A stretch of 32,412 nt of DNA from Fusobacterium perfoetens ATCC 29250 (GCF_000622245.1 NZ_KK211417.1:1-32412), one strand, 5' to 3'. Positions 1 to 9,809 are shown, counted from the first letter of the stretch. Numbers and translations: made by a program. Notes: generated by a model not told the origin, from the sequence alone.

Positions 1-436
1 ATGAATAATAATCTTGCTTTCTATAAACATAAACTTAAATATATTTTTTCTATTTCTTTGAATACTGAGATGATATTTATTCTTTCTTTTATGAAAAAAA
101 TATTTTTAACAATATCAATTTTTTTTACATTGCGCTATTTCTAAGTTCAGTTTCTCTTAATTCCTTTGTACTTCTTATCTTCATAAATTTATTCAACCTT
201 TTTCTTATAAATCTAAATTTTGTTCTTCTTATAAGTAAAGTTTCTACTGAAAATTGTGCTTCTTCCCTTAATTCTCAACTTCTCAATGTTTCACAGATTC
301 GTATGATTTTTCCTTTATCTACTGGTTTCATTAGAAATTTTTTCTTTAATAATCTAAAATTATTTTAAAATCTTTCTGATACTACTTACTTATTCTATTA
401 AATATTCTTTAAAAAAAAACTGATATATAATTTTAG
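1..436. repeat. Diverged direct repeat, copy 1
   Basis: This stretch aligns along its whole length, in the same orientation, with 12747-13182. Long shared blocks include TTCCTTTGTACTTCTT, CATAAATTTATTCAA and AAATCTTTCTGATACTACTT, with many substitutions and small indels between them. On the minus strand, both copies carry broken pieces of one reading frame (key part KRLNKFMK.RSTKELRETEL), interrupted by stops and frameshifts. It therefore looks like a decayed coding sequence, plausibly mobile-element derived. I do not recognise the family. Confidence 0.7.
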
Positions 437-489
437 AGTTATCACTAATATTCATATTTTTTCTAGAGATATATTTTGTAATCCTCATA

Positions 490-1107
490 TTTATACTACT
501 ATTCTCTTGAAAGGTTCAATATTAAAGGTAATTGGAAATTTCTTAATTTTTATCTTTGGAGACCTCTTAGAAAATCTTGGCAAAAATGTTCTCTTGATAT
601 TATTTTTTCTTTCGTTAAATCTAATAATTTTATTACTCTTAAAAATAAAATTTCTATCACTTACAGAAAATATCTTAATAGATTTTATGTTAATTCTAAT
701 AATATTTAAAATATCTTAGTCTATATCTTGCAAAAACAATTATCGCTAAATATAGAATTACTTTTTTGATTCTAAAAACATTACATTTTGGTATCAAAAA
801 CCAGATAATATTTTATTACTCTTCCTTTAAAAGATTTCTTTGGACGTTTAATTTCTCATATTACTCCTAAACACTTTAAAATGATTAGAAAATATGATAT
901 TTATTCTAAAAATAATAAAACCAAAAAAATTAAAATTCTTAGATTTAATTTCTTTAGAAAAAACTTTTTTAAGTAGAAAGGATATATAAAAATTTCAAAC
1001 AGAATCTACTCTCTTATTATAAGTATTGAACTTCTATGATTTTAATAGGATTTTATACTCCTAAATATGGTTTTCACTATGTTTTTCCTTTATCATTTAG
1101 TGCTTAA
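490..1107 (+). pseudogene. Decayed IS91-like (Y2) transposase remnant
   Basis: Three-frame reading of the plus strand recovers consecutive pieces of an IS91-family transposase. Near 557 is a segment with YRKYLNRFYVN. Near 760-800 is FFDSKNITFWYQKPDN. At about 827-960 is LPLKDFFGRLISHITPKHFKMIRKY, the conserved 'RLI.HIP..HFKMIRYYG' block of the family. Near 1040-1090 is a piece with GFYTPKYGFHYVF. Stops and frameshifts separate the pieces, and the N-terminal zinc-binding and catalytic tyrosine parts are not visible. The element is dead. Family assignment is from remembered motif similarity only. Confidence 0.65.
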
Positions 1108-1261
1108 TAACTTTCATAAATATAACCCTAACTTATGTTTTTTATAATTTAAAAATCTCTATATTTTATGTTATACTACATTTTTTTTTATAAATTTTAT
1201 CTTTCTTTTTATGCTCTTTTTAATAAATTTTTTGATTAAAAAATATAATTTCTTAAATAAT

Positions 1262-1290
1262 AAAAAAGCACGATTTACATCGTGCTTTTC
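1262..1290 (-). terminator. Rho-independent terminator after hgdB
   Basis: AAAAGCACGAT and ATCGTGCTTTT form an 11-bp stem with a 4-nt loop, followed on the minus strand by a T-rich run. It lies 14 nt beyond the hgdB stop. The stem core GCACGAT/ATCGTGC is the same as in the terminator after gltS at the other end of the cluster. Confidence 0.9.
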
Positions 1291-1303
1291 TATCATTTTT
1301 ACA

Positions 1304-2434
1304 TTATAAACTTTCTGCAAAAGCTTGTAATGAAGTTCTAGCTTGTCCAAAGTCGACCATTTGTTGATCAAATCCAAATTTAATATGAGGTAATCCAGCT
1401 TCATTAAGAGCTTTTCTTAATGATGGATATTCCATTTCTTCTGGGTCACAGAATTGCATCATTACAACTACAACTCCATCAGCTCCAGCTTCTTTTGCTT
1501 CTCTTGCCACATATTTTGGACGTTCTTCAATTAATGGATCATAAAGAATTGTATCATTATCTTGATTAGCAAATTGCACCGCTAATGCCCTAATTGGATC
1601 TTCTATATCCATTGGAACATCTGTTCTAATTGCTCTTGATTCTTGAGCTACATCATCAGCAACTATTGCTATTTTATATTCATCAAATAATCCTAATAAT
1701 GTAGGGTTATCCATAATAATTCCTGATGTTAAAACTTTTACTCCATTCCATTTAACTTCTGGTAATTTTGCTAGTTCAGCATTTAATTCCTTTAACATTG
1801 CTGTATGTTCATCTTTTAACATAAAGAAAGCACTTTTTAATACAGCAGATCTATTTACTGCAGATACAGCTTCTGGATGTTTTCCAGCTAATTTTACAAA
1901 TTCTCTTCTTACTGCTCTACTTTCATTATAAACTTTAAATGCTTCATACATTTTATCATTTTCTATTTTATGACCTGCTATTTCTTCTAATTGTCCTTTT
2001 AATCTTCCAAACTCATTCATTGTATATTTGATTCCATATTCTGGTTTTCTATTTTGTGGATGAGCTAAAAACATAAATGGTAATTGAGGAATAGCTACTT
2101 TAAAGTTTTGAGTTAATGGACGTAAAGTATCACACATAGATGATAAAATTACTCCTGATAACCCATCTAATTTTCCTTCTAAAGCCATTTCTAAACTCAT
2201 TTGCGCTATTGTACAATAGAAAGAAGCAAAATATTCTTTGGCTCTACTAATAGTTCCATGTGTCCCCCAAACACCAAATGGTACCATTCCAGCAGCATAT
2301 ACTATTTCTTCAGGAACATAATAAGGAAAACATCCTATTATTTTTTTACCTTCAGTTTTATATTTAGCCATTTGTTTTTCTGGATGATATGCTACCTCTT
2401 TAAAACTATTTAATAATTCCTCAATTCTAGTCAT
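1304..2434 (-). CDS. hgdB: (R)-2-hydroxyglutaryl-CoA dehydratase, beta subunit
   Basis: 376 aa, near the size of HgdB in the Acidaminococcus/Clostridium family. With HgdA it forms the [4Fe-4S] component that removes water from (R)-2-hydroxyglutaryl-CoA to give glutaconyl-CoA, by radical chemistry after one-electron reduction by HgdC. The family pattern is visible: an N-terminal GCFPYYVPEE segment, an SSMCDTLRP cysteine in the middle, and a C-terminal MMQFCDPEEMEYPSLR segment whose cysteine is a likely cluster ligand. The start ATG follows GGGAGGAG at 7 nt and shares one base with the hgdA stop (TAATG), so the two subunits are translationally coupled. It is the last gene before the terminator at 1262-1290. 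The activity depends on strict anaerobiosis. Confidence 0.93.
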   Translation of the reverse strand: MTRIEELLNSFKEVAYHPEKQMAKYKTEGKKIIGCFPYYVPEEIVYAAGMVPFGVWGTHGTISRAKEYFASFYCTIAQMSLEMALEGKLDGLSGVILSSMCDTLRPLTQNFKVAIPQLPFMFLAHPQNRKPEYGIKYTMNEFGRLKGQLEEIAGHKIENDKMYEAFKVYNESRAVRREFVKLAGKHPEAVSAVNRSAVLKSAFFMLKDEHTAMLKELNAELAKLPEVKWNGVKVLTSGIIMDNPTLLGLFDEYKIAIVADDVAQESRAIRTDVPMDIEDPIRALAVQFANQDNDTILYDPLIEERPKYVAREAKEAGADGVVVVMMQFCDPEEMEYPSLRKALNEAGLPHIKFGFDQQMVDFGQARTSLQAFAESL

Positions 2435-3687
2435 TATTTGTCTCCTCCCTCTTTAGCTAATCTTTTAGCTTTATTTGCTTCCATTACTTCAAATAATCCT
2501 TCTACACGAGTTCTGTATTGTTCATCAGAGAAGTTTCTAGGGTCTGCTTGGTCCCCATCAAATCCTGCAACAGCAACTCCTAAATCTTTACGGAATCTTC
2601 TTTCCATTTCAGGCATATATCCACTCCATGGTTTACAACTTCTGTTATAGTGAACTAATATTCCATCAACATGATTTTCCTTACATAGAGTTTCTCTCCA
2701 TTCAACACCTTTTTCTAAGCAAACTGAGTTTGGTGCAACACAATAAGCTCTCATTAATTCATCCATATTGTTATACACAAATCCAAATGCTGGTGCATAA
2801 ACAACTGCTGTAGTATTTATTCCTTTTTCTTTTAATGGAGCAAATAATTTTTGTAATTGAGGCCAACATGGAATTCCTTCAAACATAATTCTATAGTTTT
2901 CGTCATATTTCCATGTTGATTTTCCAGTTTTTACATTTTCTTCTAATTCTGCTGCTAAAGCTTCAAAAGCTTCTGCTGTAGATTTTTTAGCACGTGCAGT
3001 TACTATATCTGCCATATGGTTAAATAAGTCAAATCCTGCAAATGGAGCTGGTTTATATTGTAAATAAGAACATACTTTTAACCATGCTTTTGCTGAACGA
3101 TTTGCATTTTCACAAGCTTCTTCAAATTTCTTCATATCCATTTTACGACCAGCTATTTTTTCAAGTTTTTCAATAGCTTCATCAAATTGTCCTCTTAAAT
3201 AATCTACTTGTGCTTGACTTACTTCTCTAGTATTACTGTATGGAACATCAATCATAATTAATGGAATATTATGCATTCTTGCTAAGTTTTCATACCATTT
3301 AGTCATACAGTTACAAATATTATTACAACACAATACAAAATCTGGTTGAGGCATTGGTTTTTCTTCTGCTTCATATCCTGCTGCATAAGCTAAATTTATT
3401 CTTGCATAAGCACAAATATCATTATCAAATCCCATAGCTTCTGCATGTTCACACATTCTTTCTCCACCATGTTTTGCTCCGATTGCTGCTGCTTGGTTTT
3501 CTGGATAAACTAATTTTAATCCTAAAGCTTCACATATTTCTGATGGGAATTTAGAAGATGACCACCCTACAGGTTCTCCTTTTTTCTTAGCTTCCCATGC
3601 TGCTTGATATACTTCTCTTTCTACTAGTTCTCTAAGTACAACCTTAGCTGGTTTTTTTTCTTCTACTGGCTTATTTACTTCGCTCAT
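2434..3687 (-). CDS. hgdA: (R)-2-hydroxyglutaryl-CoA dehydratase, alpha subunit
   Basis: 417 aa from the preferred start. It pairs with HgdB in the dehydratase. Cysteines typical of iron-sulfur ligands are seen in the DFVLCCNNICNCMTKW region and in VHYNRSCKPWSG, which is the conserved 'NRSCKPWS' motif of the HgdA family. A longer reading frame extends upstream to 3720. However, the ATG at 3687 is preceded by AAAGGAG at 8 nt, begins MSEVNKPVEEKK, and falls one base after the hgdC stop, so I chose 3687. The end overlaps the hgdB start by one base. The order hgdC-hgdA-hgdB is the usual one in glutamate fermenters. Confidence 0.93.
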   Translation of the reverse strand: MSEVNKPVEEKKPAKVVLRELVEREVYQAAWEAKKKGEPVGWSSSKFPSEICEALGLKLVYPENQAAAIGAKHGGERMCEHAEAMGFDNDICAYARINLAYAAGYEAEEKPMPQPDFVLCCNNICNCMTKWYENLARMHNIPLIMIDVPYSNTREVSQAQVDYLRGQFDEAIEKLEKIAGRKMDMKKFEEACENANRSAKAWLKVCSYLQYKPAPFAGFDLFNHMADIVTARAKKSTAEAFEALAAELEENVKTGKSTWKYDENYRIMFEGIPCWPQLQKLFAPLKEKGINTTAVVYAPAFGFVYNNMDELMRAYCVAPNSVCLEKGVEWRETLCKENHVDGILVHYNRSCKPWSGYMPEMERRFRKDLGVAVAGFDGDQADPRNFSDEQYRTRVEGLFEVMEANKAKRLAKEGGDK

Positions 3688-3688
3688 T

Positions 3689-4474
3689 CTATTCACTCCT
3701 TTGTATTTTTTGATATGCAAATAATGCTGCTCCGATTGCTCCTGTATATTGAGTTAATGGAGATGTTTTTACTTCTTTACCTAATTCTTCAGACATAGCT
3801 TTTACTACACCACCATTTAAAGCAACACCACCTGTCATAACCAAATCGTCTTCTAACCCTACTCTTTTTGCTAATCCTCCAACTCTTCCTGCTACAGAAC
3901 GATGAATTCCTCTTATTATATCTCTTTTATCTGTTCCTTTAGCTAATTGTGATATAACTTCTGACTCAGCAAATACTGTACAAGTTGAGCTTATACTTAC
4001 ATCTTTTGTTGATTCTGCAGATAAAGTTTGTAAGTCACTAACTTTAACTTCTAGAACTTTTGCCATTACATCTAAAAATCTTCCTGTTCCAGCAGCACAC
4101 TTATCATTCATTACAAAATTTATTAATATTCCATTGGGACCAACTTTTAAAACTTTAGCATCTTGTCCCCCAATATCAATTACTGTTCTTACATTTGGAA
4201 ACAGATAATTAGCACCTTTAGCATGACAGCTCAATTCACTCATTTGATAGTCTGCCCATTCTAAAAGAGAATTACGCCCATATCCTGTAGCTAAAACACA
4301 ATCAATGTCTTCTCTTTTTAAACCAACTTTTTTAGTTACTTCTTCGATAACTCTTCCTGGTCCACTTGTACCTGCTCCTACATTAATAACGGCTTTACTG
4401 ATTATTTCTTTTCCATCTTTAAGTATTACACTTTTTGATGCAGTAGAACCTATATCAATTCCCATTGTGTACAT
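3689..4474 (-). CDS. hgdC: 2-hydroxyglutaryl-CoA dehydratase activator (ATPase)
   Basis: 261 aa, the usual length. It is an ASKHA-fold ATPase that uses ATP to drive one electron from ferredoxin or flavodoxin into HgdAB. The phosphate loop [10 protein letters not shown] (residues 5-14) and the second loop IDIGGQDAK (99-107) are present. C126 (KCAAGTGR) and C165 (STCTVFAES) match the two cysteines per subunit that hold one [4Fe-4S] cluster across the dimer. The first ATG is preceded by GGAGG at 6 nt, preferred over a second ATG three codons on. It is separated from gcdA by about 100 bp containing a strong stem-loop, so its level may differ from that of the upstream genes. Confidence 0.94.
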   Translation of the reverse strand: MYTMGIDIGSTASKSVILKDGKEIISKAVINVGAGTSGPGRVIEEVTKKVGLKREDIDCVLATGYGRNSLLEWADYQMSELSCHAKGANYLFPNVRTVIDIGGQDAKVLKVGPNGILINFVMNDKCAAGTGRFLDVMAKVLEVKVSDLQTLSAESTKDVSISSTCTVFAESEVISQLAKGTDKRDIIRGIHRSVAGRVGGLAKRVGLEDDLVMTGGVALNGGVVKAMSEELGKEVKTSPLTQYTGAIGAALFAYQKIQRSE

Positions 4475-4526
4475 TAACTTCCTCCGTTTCCTTTTTTAAA
4501 ACTTATATTTTTTATTAAAACAATAC

Positions 4527-4561
4527 AACAGTATTTCATCTAATAAAGATGAAATACTGTT
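4527..4561 (-). promoter_or_regulatory. Stem-loop between gcdA and hgdC
   Basis: AACAGTATTTCATC and GATGAAATACTGTT make a perfect 14-bp stem with a 7-nt loop. On the transcribed (minus) strand the stem is followed by GTATTGTTTT, a weak T-tract. It may act as a partial terminator, a processing site or a 3'-end stabiliser between the gct/gcd and hgd parts of the operon. I saw no strong separate promoter downstream of it. Confidence 0.7.
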
Positions 4562-4579
4562 AAATATTAATTTAATTTT

Positions 4580-6340
4580 TTATTTTTTTGTATAGTTATC
4601 AAAATCACGTGTAGCTCTTGGTAATAACATTTGATGGAATGCACAAATAGCTTTTGGATTTTGATATGCTGCTTCAACAAAAGCTTCAATATATGGACGA
4701 ATCATTGTCATATCTACTATTTCATCAACCATTCCTGCTACTGCACAAGCTTTTGGTCTTGATTCTGCTGTAAATTTATCTATTAAAGCATTCATCTTAT
4801 CTATTGTAGGTTGTAAATCTTTACCAGCTTTTTTATCTTTAGCTAATTTTCTTGAATACATAGCTATAGAAGCTGTTTCTCCATTCATTACATACATTTC
4901 TGTAGCTGCAGTTCCTACTGTAAATACGTTAGTATTGTTTCCTTGTGGCCCTCCTAATACATAGTGAGCTGCTGCACTTCCTTTTCTTAATGTAACTTCA
5001 AATTGAGGTACATTAGAATTTTCAATCGAATAAATTAAAGATTGTCCTAATCCTAATAATTCAGCTTTTTCAGCATCATCACCTACATCTATTCCAGATG
5101 TATCTTGAATCCATACAATTGGTAATTTATCTCTTCCACAAAGAGTCACAAATTCATTCATTTTTATTAATCCTTGACGATATAATTTTCCTCCAATTCC
5201 TATTGAATTTTCTTTATACTCAGGATATTTCATTAATAAACCTTGAACGTTAGCAACAACACCTACTAATAATCCATTAACTTTAGCCATACCTGTTACT
5301 ATTTCTGGTCCAAATCCTTTTTTGTATTCAGTAAATTCTGAATTATCAAATAGACGAGCTATAACTTCATATATATCGTAAGTTTTCTTTTGATTTATAG
5401 GAACTATTGAATATAAATCCTCTGCTGAATATTTAGGAGCTTTTGGAGTATCTACTCTAAAGAACTCTAAATCATATGTAGGTAACATATCTATATATTT
5501 TTTTATTCCTTCTATTACTCCTAATTCTTCTTGGTAAACTTCTCTCATAAATCCAGTTTCATTAAAATGAATTGATACTGAACCTGGTGGATTTTGTTTT
5601 CCTGCTTTTGTAGTAGCTTCAGCTATTTGTTCAGCTGATTCCATATCAATAAATCCTTTTGGATTCATCCCTCCTACAATCCCTGCTCCTCCTACTGCCA
5701 TATTTGCATTTCTATGTGCAATAATTACAGTTGGACTTATACTATGATATCCTCCACCAGCTGGATTTGTTCCATAAATTCCTACTATTACAGGAATTCC
5801 TAATTGTTGTAATTCAGCATTTCTAAAGAATGGAGTTCCTCCACCTCTTCTATTAGGATAAACTTTATTTTGTTCATCAAATTTAACACCACTACAATTT
5901 AATACATACACTAAAGGAATTCTTAAAGTTTTTGCTGTATCAGATGCTCTTAATAAGTTATCAGCTTGTCCAGCAACCCATGCTCCTGCTAATTTTTTAT
6001 TGTCTGATGCTACTATTACAGCCCATTTTCCATTTATTCTTCCTAATCCTTTAACTATTCCTGTTGAACCATTAGCATTTCCTTCAGGATTATAAATAGT
6101 ATTTAAAGGGCACCAAGTTCCTTTATCTACTAAAGCAGCTATTCTTTGTAAAGCTGTCATTTGTCCTGATTCATTTAAAGATTCGTCAGTACGTCCTTCA
6201 GACTGAACAGTTTTTATTGTTTCATGTATATCAAGTTCTATAGCTTTTAAAGCTTCAGTATTTTCAGAATTTGCTGTTGCTAAAGGCTTTCCAACTGTTG
6301 GCATATTTTGAAAATATCTTGGCATTGAATAATTATTCAT
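4580..6340 (-). CDS. gcdA: Glutaconyl-CoA decarboxylase, alpha subunit (carboxyltransferase)
   Basis: 586 aa, the usual length for GcdA. It transfers the carboxyl group of glutaconyl-CoA to biotin on GcdC, releasing crotonyl-CoA. It belongs to the acyl-CoA carboxyltransferase (crotonase-like) family. Recognisable parts are GTWCPLNTIYNPEGN near the N-terminus, the glycine-rich NPAGGGYHSISPTV and MAVGGAGIVGGMNPKG segments in the first half, and WIQDTSGIDVGDDAEKAELLGLG followed by GSAAAHYVLGGPQG in the second half. The ATG has TAGGAGGAAATAA directly upstream. It lies 41 nt after gctB. It should sit on the cytoplasmic face, docked to GcdB in the membrane. Confidence 0.95.
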   Translation of the reverse strand: MNNYSMPRYFQNMPTVGKPLATANSENTEALKAIELDIHETIKTVQSEGRTDESLNESGQMTALQRIAALVDKGTWCPLNTIYNPEGNANGSTGIVKGLGRINGKWAVIVASDNKKLAGAWVAGQADNLLRASDTAKTLRIPLVYVLNCSGVKFDEQNKVYPNRRGGGTPFFRNAELQQLGIPVIVGIYGTNPAGGGYHSISPTVIIAHRNANMAVGGAGIVGGMNPKGFIDMESAEQIAEATTKAGKQNPPGSVSIHFNETGFMREVYQEELGVIEGIKKYIDMLPTYDLEFFRVDTPKAPKYSAEDLYSIVPINQKKTYDIYEVIARLFDNSEFTEYKKGFGPEIVTGMAKVNGLLVGVVANVQGLLMKYPEYKENSIGIGGKLYRQGLIKMNEFVTLCGRDKLPIVWIQDTSGIDVGDDAEKAELLGLGQSLIYSIENSNVPQFEVTLRKGSAAAHYVLGGPQGNNTNVFTVGTAATEMYVMNGETASIAMYSRKLAKDKKAGKDLQPTIDKMNALIDKFTAESRPKACAVAGMVDEIVDMTMIRPYIEAFVEAAYQNPKAICAFHQMLLPRATRDFDNYTKK

Positions 6341-6381
6341 TTATTTCCTCCTAAATTTATAACATTATATTTTTAAAGAAA

Positions 6382-7182
6382 TTATTTTTCTTCTACTGGA
6401 ACTTTAATGAATGCTTGTCCTGGATCTATTTCTTCTCTTATCATTTTTATTACTTCAGGTGATGGAGCTTCTAATGGAACTGCTCTAGATACATCAATAT
6501 CAAATCCTGTATTTTCTTTTACATCTTCTGGAGAAGAAGTTGGATAATATCCTGCAAGATACATACGTTTAGTTTCTTCATCAAATTTTAATATTCCTCT
6601 ATCTGTAACAACCATTATAGGTCCTCTATTTCCTGGTAATCCTACTTTTTCACGTCCACCAGGTCCATCCATCCATCCTGGAGAAGTTATATAGTCAACT
6701 TTATCTATAAATCTTCTTTTTTCATGTTGCATCATTATTATAGTATTAGCATATGTTGCTATTCCATTAGCTCCTCCTGAACCAGTGAATCTAGTTTTTG
6801 GATGATTATAATCTCCTATTGAAGTTGAGTTAACATTTCCATATGGATCTATTTGAGCTCCTCCAATAAATGCAACTAATCTGCTTTCATCATGTAACCA
6901 TTCATTTGCTTCAAATCCTATGAAACGAATATTAGGCCATTGTACTGAACAGTGAGCCATAAATCTATTATCTCCAACACTTCTTGGTACTTCTATTGGA
7001 TTACAATCCATAAGTCCGCTTTCAACTATAATATTGCATTCAGGTGCAAATACTTTTTTAGCGACAGAAGCTCCAATTAATGGAAGTCCAGTTCCAACTA
7101 TAACTATTTGTCCATTTTTTATTTGTTTTGCAATTGTTACCGCTTGCATTTCTTTATTTGTATAATTAGTATAATCTGCCAT
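6382..7182 (-). CDS. gctB: Glutaconate CoA-transferase, subunit B
   Basis: 266 aa, close to the 265-aa Acidaminococcus fermentans subunit. With GctA it moves CoA from acetyl-CoA to (R)-2-hydroxyglutarate, supplying the dehydratase substrate. Glu54 in VESGLMD (residues 53-59) falls at the same number as the catalytic glutamate that carries CoA in the A. fermentans enzyme. The oxyanion-loop glycines GSGGANG are also present. The ATG immediately follows the gctA stop. Its ribosome site, GAGGAGG, is built from the final gctA codons (EEVK), implying tight coupling for a balanced heteromer. Confidence 0.95.
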   Translation of the reverse strand: MADYTNYTNKEMQAVTIAKQIKNGQIVIVGTGLPLIGASVAKKVFAPECNIIVESGLMDCNPIEVPRSVGDNRFMAHCSVQWPNIRFIGFEANEWLHDESRLVAFIGGAQIDPYGNVNSTSIGDYNHPKTRFTGSGGANGIATYANTIIMMQHEKRRFIDKVDYITSPGWMDGPGGREKVGLPGNRGPIMVVTDRGILKFDEETKRMYLAGYYPTSSPEDVKENTGFDIDVSRAVPLEAPSPEVIKMIREEIDPGQAFIKVPVEEK

Positions 7183-8145
7183 TTATTTTACCTCCTCAGC
7201 TTTTTTAGCATATCCTAGTCCAGGAACTATATTTAAGTTTATTAAACGAGTTGCTCCTAATTTATTTAAATAAGCTTCGTGAGTAGGTACATCATATACC
7301 CATTCTTTTAAGAATGCTTCAAAATCTTCTTGTGTTTTACTTGCTACATCATACATTTTTAAGAAAGCATTATCATAATCATAGAATCCGTAACATTGAG
7401 ATGGATGTGCACCATATGGAGCATGAACAACTGCATCAACACAGAATCCAGCTATTGAATTTTTAGTAGGATCTAAACGAATTTCTTCATTACTTACTAC
7501 TTGTTCACAAGTAACAATACAACGTTTAGCTGCTATAGCTATATCAACATCATGGAATTCATCTCCTATTATAGAACAAGTTCCATCTGGAGAAGCTTTT
7601 TGTACATGTATTATTGCTAAATCTATTTCAGGAACAGGTACTGCTACTACCTTTTCTCCTGGTTTAAATGGATTTTCAACATAAACAAACTTATCATTAG
7701 GTAATTTATCTATTGTCTCCCTTACTTCTTTTGAAATTCCCCATTTATTTACTAAATCAGTTCCCATCATCAAACGAACTGGTAAATATGGTAATCCTAA
7801 TGAAGCTGCATGTAACATTAGCATTATAACATCTTGAGAATAGTCTTCCATATTTAATTTTCCTTGCTCATACCATGCTCTAAAACGTCTAGAAACATTT
7901 GTTACTCCTGAGTTAGCTGTATAACAGTTAATATAAGCCTTTACTCTTCCAGCCCCTATTAACATATCCCAATCTCCACCTGCAGGTCCTGATTCTCCTA
8001 CAAAATCTGTAAATCCTTGTCTTAAAATTTCATAAACTAATGCATATGGTTTTCTATTTGTTGTAAATCCCCCTATAACCATATGATCTCCATTTTTGAC
8101 ATATTTTGCTACTGCGTCTTTTAAAGACATTATTTTACTTTCCAC
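7183..8145 (-). CDS. gctA: Glutaconate CoA-transferase, subunit A
   Basis: 320 aa, essentially the family length. It is the partner of GctB in the glutaconate/2-hydroxyglutarate CoA-transferase. The N-terminal HMVIGGFTTNRKPYALV and GESGPAGGDWDML segments are typical of the family-I CoA-transferase alpha fold. The start is a GTG: AAGGAGG lies 8 nt before it, while the next in-frame ATG (residue 6) would be 23 nt from that site. gctA comes 46 nt after gcdB and abuts gctB. Placing the transferase between the decarboxylase membrane subunits and gcdA puts the whole pathway in one transcription unit. Confidence 0.95.
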   Translation of the reverse strand: MESKIMSLKDAVAKYVKNGDHMVIGGFTTNRKPYALVYEILRQGFTDFVGESGPAGGDWDMLIGAGRVKAYINCYTANSGVTNVSRRFRAWYEQGKLNMEDYSQDVIMLMLHAASLGLPYLPVRLMMGTDLVNKWGISKEVRETIDKLPNDKFVYVENPFKPGEKVVAVPVPEIDLAIIHVQKASPDGTCSIIGDEFHDVDIAIAAKRCIVTCEQVVSNEEIRLDPTKNSIAGFCVDAVVHAPYGAHPSQCYGFYDYDNAFLKMYDVASKTQEDFEAFLKEWVYDVPTHEAYLNKLGATRLINLNIVPGLGYAKKAEEVK

Positions 8146-8191
8146 GTCAAAAACCTCCTTAAAGTTTTATTTTATAGTATTTTTTATAAAA

Positions 8192-9334
8192 TTATTTACC
8201 AAAAACCATCATAAAGAATCCAGCAGCAACTGCTGAACCAATAACTCCTGCAACGTTTGGTCCCATTGCATGCATTAATAAGAAGTTTGTTGGATTAGCT
8301 TTAGCTCCTTCAACTTGTGCTACTCTAGCTGCCATTGGTACTGCTGATACTCCAGCTGATCCAATAAGTGGATTTATCTTTCCTCCAGTTATTATACATA
8401 AAACTTTTCCTAATAAAACTCCACCAACAGTTGAAAAACAGAAAGCCATAAGTCCCATACCTATAATAGCTAATGTTTGAGTACGTAAGAATATAGTTCC
8501 ATTTGCTGTTGCTCCAACTGATAAACCTAATAATAAAGTTACTAAGTTACATAGTGCATTTTGTGCTGTATCAGATAAACGTGCAACAACTCCTGATTCT
8601 TTTAATAAATTACCATACATTAACATACCAATTAATGGTGCTGTTGATGGTAATAACAAAGCACAGAATAATGTAACAAAAACTGGGAAAACCACTTTTT
8701 CTACTTTTGTTACTTTTCTTAATTGTCCCATTTTTATTTTTCTTTCTTTTTCACTTGTCAAAGCTCTCATTATTGGTGGTTGAATCATTGGAATTAACGC
8801 CATATATGAATATGCAGCCACTGCTATTGGTGCTACTAATTCTGGTGCTAAATTATTAGCTATATAAATAGCTGTTGGTCCATCAGCCCCTCCAATTATT
8901 CCTATTGCTGCTGCCTCTCCTACTGTAAATAGTCCAGTTGCATTAGCTAACATAAATGCTATATAAATTCCAAATTGTGCTGCTGCTCCAAGTAATAAAC
9001 TAATTGGATTAGCAATTAATGGTCCAAAATCTGTCATGGCCCCAACACATGTAAAAATTAAACATGGAAATAAACTACTTTTTACTCCACTATATATAAT
9101 TCTTAATACTCCTGAAGAGTACCATGGCTCAGCTTCTTTCATAAGACCTGCTAATGGTAAATTTGCTAAAAACATTCCAAAAGCTATTGGTAAAAGTAAT
9201 AATGGCTCATATTTTTTTACAATAGCCATATATATTAATACAAATGAAATTAAAATCATAACAAGTTCTTGCCATGTAGCTCCAACAAATCCTGATTCTA
9301 ACATAATTCCTTTAAAAACTTCTATAAAATTCAT
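8192..9334 (-). CDS. gcdB: Glutaconyl-CoA decarboxylase, beta subunit (Na+ pump)
   Basis: 380 aa, multi-spanning membrane protein of the OadB/MmdB/GcdB family. It decarboxylates carboxybiotin and exports Na+ in the process. Hydrophobic helices run through the whole length. The conserved [13 protein letters not shown] segment is near residues 98-110, and [18 protein letters not shown] begins at 148. The family's essential aspartate lies in this GG.DGPT motif. [20 protein letters not shown] near the C-terminus is also a family hallmark. The ribosome site AAGGAGGAG lies before the ATG, 13 nt after gcdC. The Na+ gradient made here can pay for uptake by the Na+-linked symporter at 11460. Confidence 0.95.
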   Translation of the reverse strand: MNFIEVFKGIMLESGFVGATWQELVMILISFVLIYMAIVKKYEPLLLLPIAFGMFLANLPLAGLMKEAEPWYSSGVLRIIYSGVKSSLFPCLIFTCVGAMTDFGPLIANPISLLLGAAAQFGIYIAFMLANATGLFTVGEAAAIGIIGGADGPTAIYIANNLAPELVAPIAVAAYSYMALIPMIQPPIMRALTSEKERKIKMGQLRKVTKVEKVVFPVFVTLFCALLLPSTAPLIGMLMYGNLLKESGVVARLSDTAQNALCNLVTLLLGLSVGATANGTIFLRTQTLAIIGMGLMAFCFSTVGGVLLGKVLCIITGGKINPLIGSAGVSAVPMAARVAQVEGAKANPTNFLLMHAMGPNVAGVIGSAVAAGFFMMVFGK

Positions 9335-9347
9335 TTACAACTCCTCC

Positions 9348-9809
9348 TTATTTTAATGTAATTAGAGTTGCATCTGTATCTACTGCGTCACCTTTTTTTA
9401 CTAAGATAGTATCTACTACCCCGTCAGTAGCTGCTACAACTTCTGTTTCCATTTTCATTGCTTCCATTATTATTACTATTTGACCAGCTTTTACAGGTGT
9501 TCCTGAAGTTACTTTTACATCTAAAATTGTTCCTGGTAATGGTGCTACTACTGTTGATGCTCCTCCTGAAACTGGTGCTGCAGGTGCTGCTACAGGTTGT
9601 GGTGCTGGTGTATTGTTTACTGGTTGTGGTGCTGCTACAGGTTGTGGTGCTACTGGAGCCTGAACTTCTACTTTAACAGGTGCAGCTGCAATAGCTGGAG
9701 CTGCTATTTCCTCACGTGTCATTGGTCTATAATCTTCTACTCTCTCTAATTCTATTTCATATCTTTTTCCATTTACATTGGCAATATACTTCATTGTTTT
9801 AAAAACCAT
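9348..9809 (-). CDS. gcdC: Glutaconyl-CoA decarboxylase, gamma subunit (biotin carrier)
   Basis: 153 aa. A short N-terminal domain (MKYIANVNGKRYEIEL) is followed by an alanine/proline linker (about residues 37-85) with repeated PQPVAAP-like units, then a biotinyl domain. The biotin lysine is K119 in EAMKM. Biotin swings between GcdA and GcdB, and the flexible linker allows this. The linker is coded by imperfect tandem DNA repeats around 9560-9680, where length changes by slippage would be easy. The start is uncertain. The first ATG (9809) has AAAGG directly against it, and the second (9794, MKYIANV) lies 15 nt beyond AAAGG and fits the family N-terminus better. Confidence 0.92.
   Translation of the reverse strand: MVFKTMKYIANVNGKRYEIELERVEDYRPMTREEIAAPAIAAAPVKVEVQAPVAPQPVAAPQPVNNTPAPQPVAAPAAPVSGGASTVVAPLPGTILDVKVTSGTPVKAGQIVIIMEAMKMETEVVAATDGVVDTILVKKGDAVDTDATLITLK

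Noticed and set aside
507-719. 70-aa hydrophobic open frame on the plus strand
   Set aside because: It is an out-of-frame reading of the IS91-like remnant, has no ribosome site and is composed mostly of Leu/Ile/Phe from AT-rich sequence.
1171-1404. 77-aa minus-strand frame over the hgdB end
   Set aside because: It overlaps the 3' end of hgdB and the terminator in another frame and has no ribosome site.
2434-3720. Longer HgdA start at 3720
   Set aside because: It would overlap the end of hgdC by 32 bases without a ribosome site, while the ATG at 3687 has a strong one.
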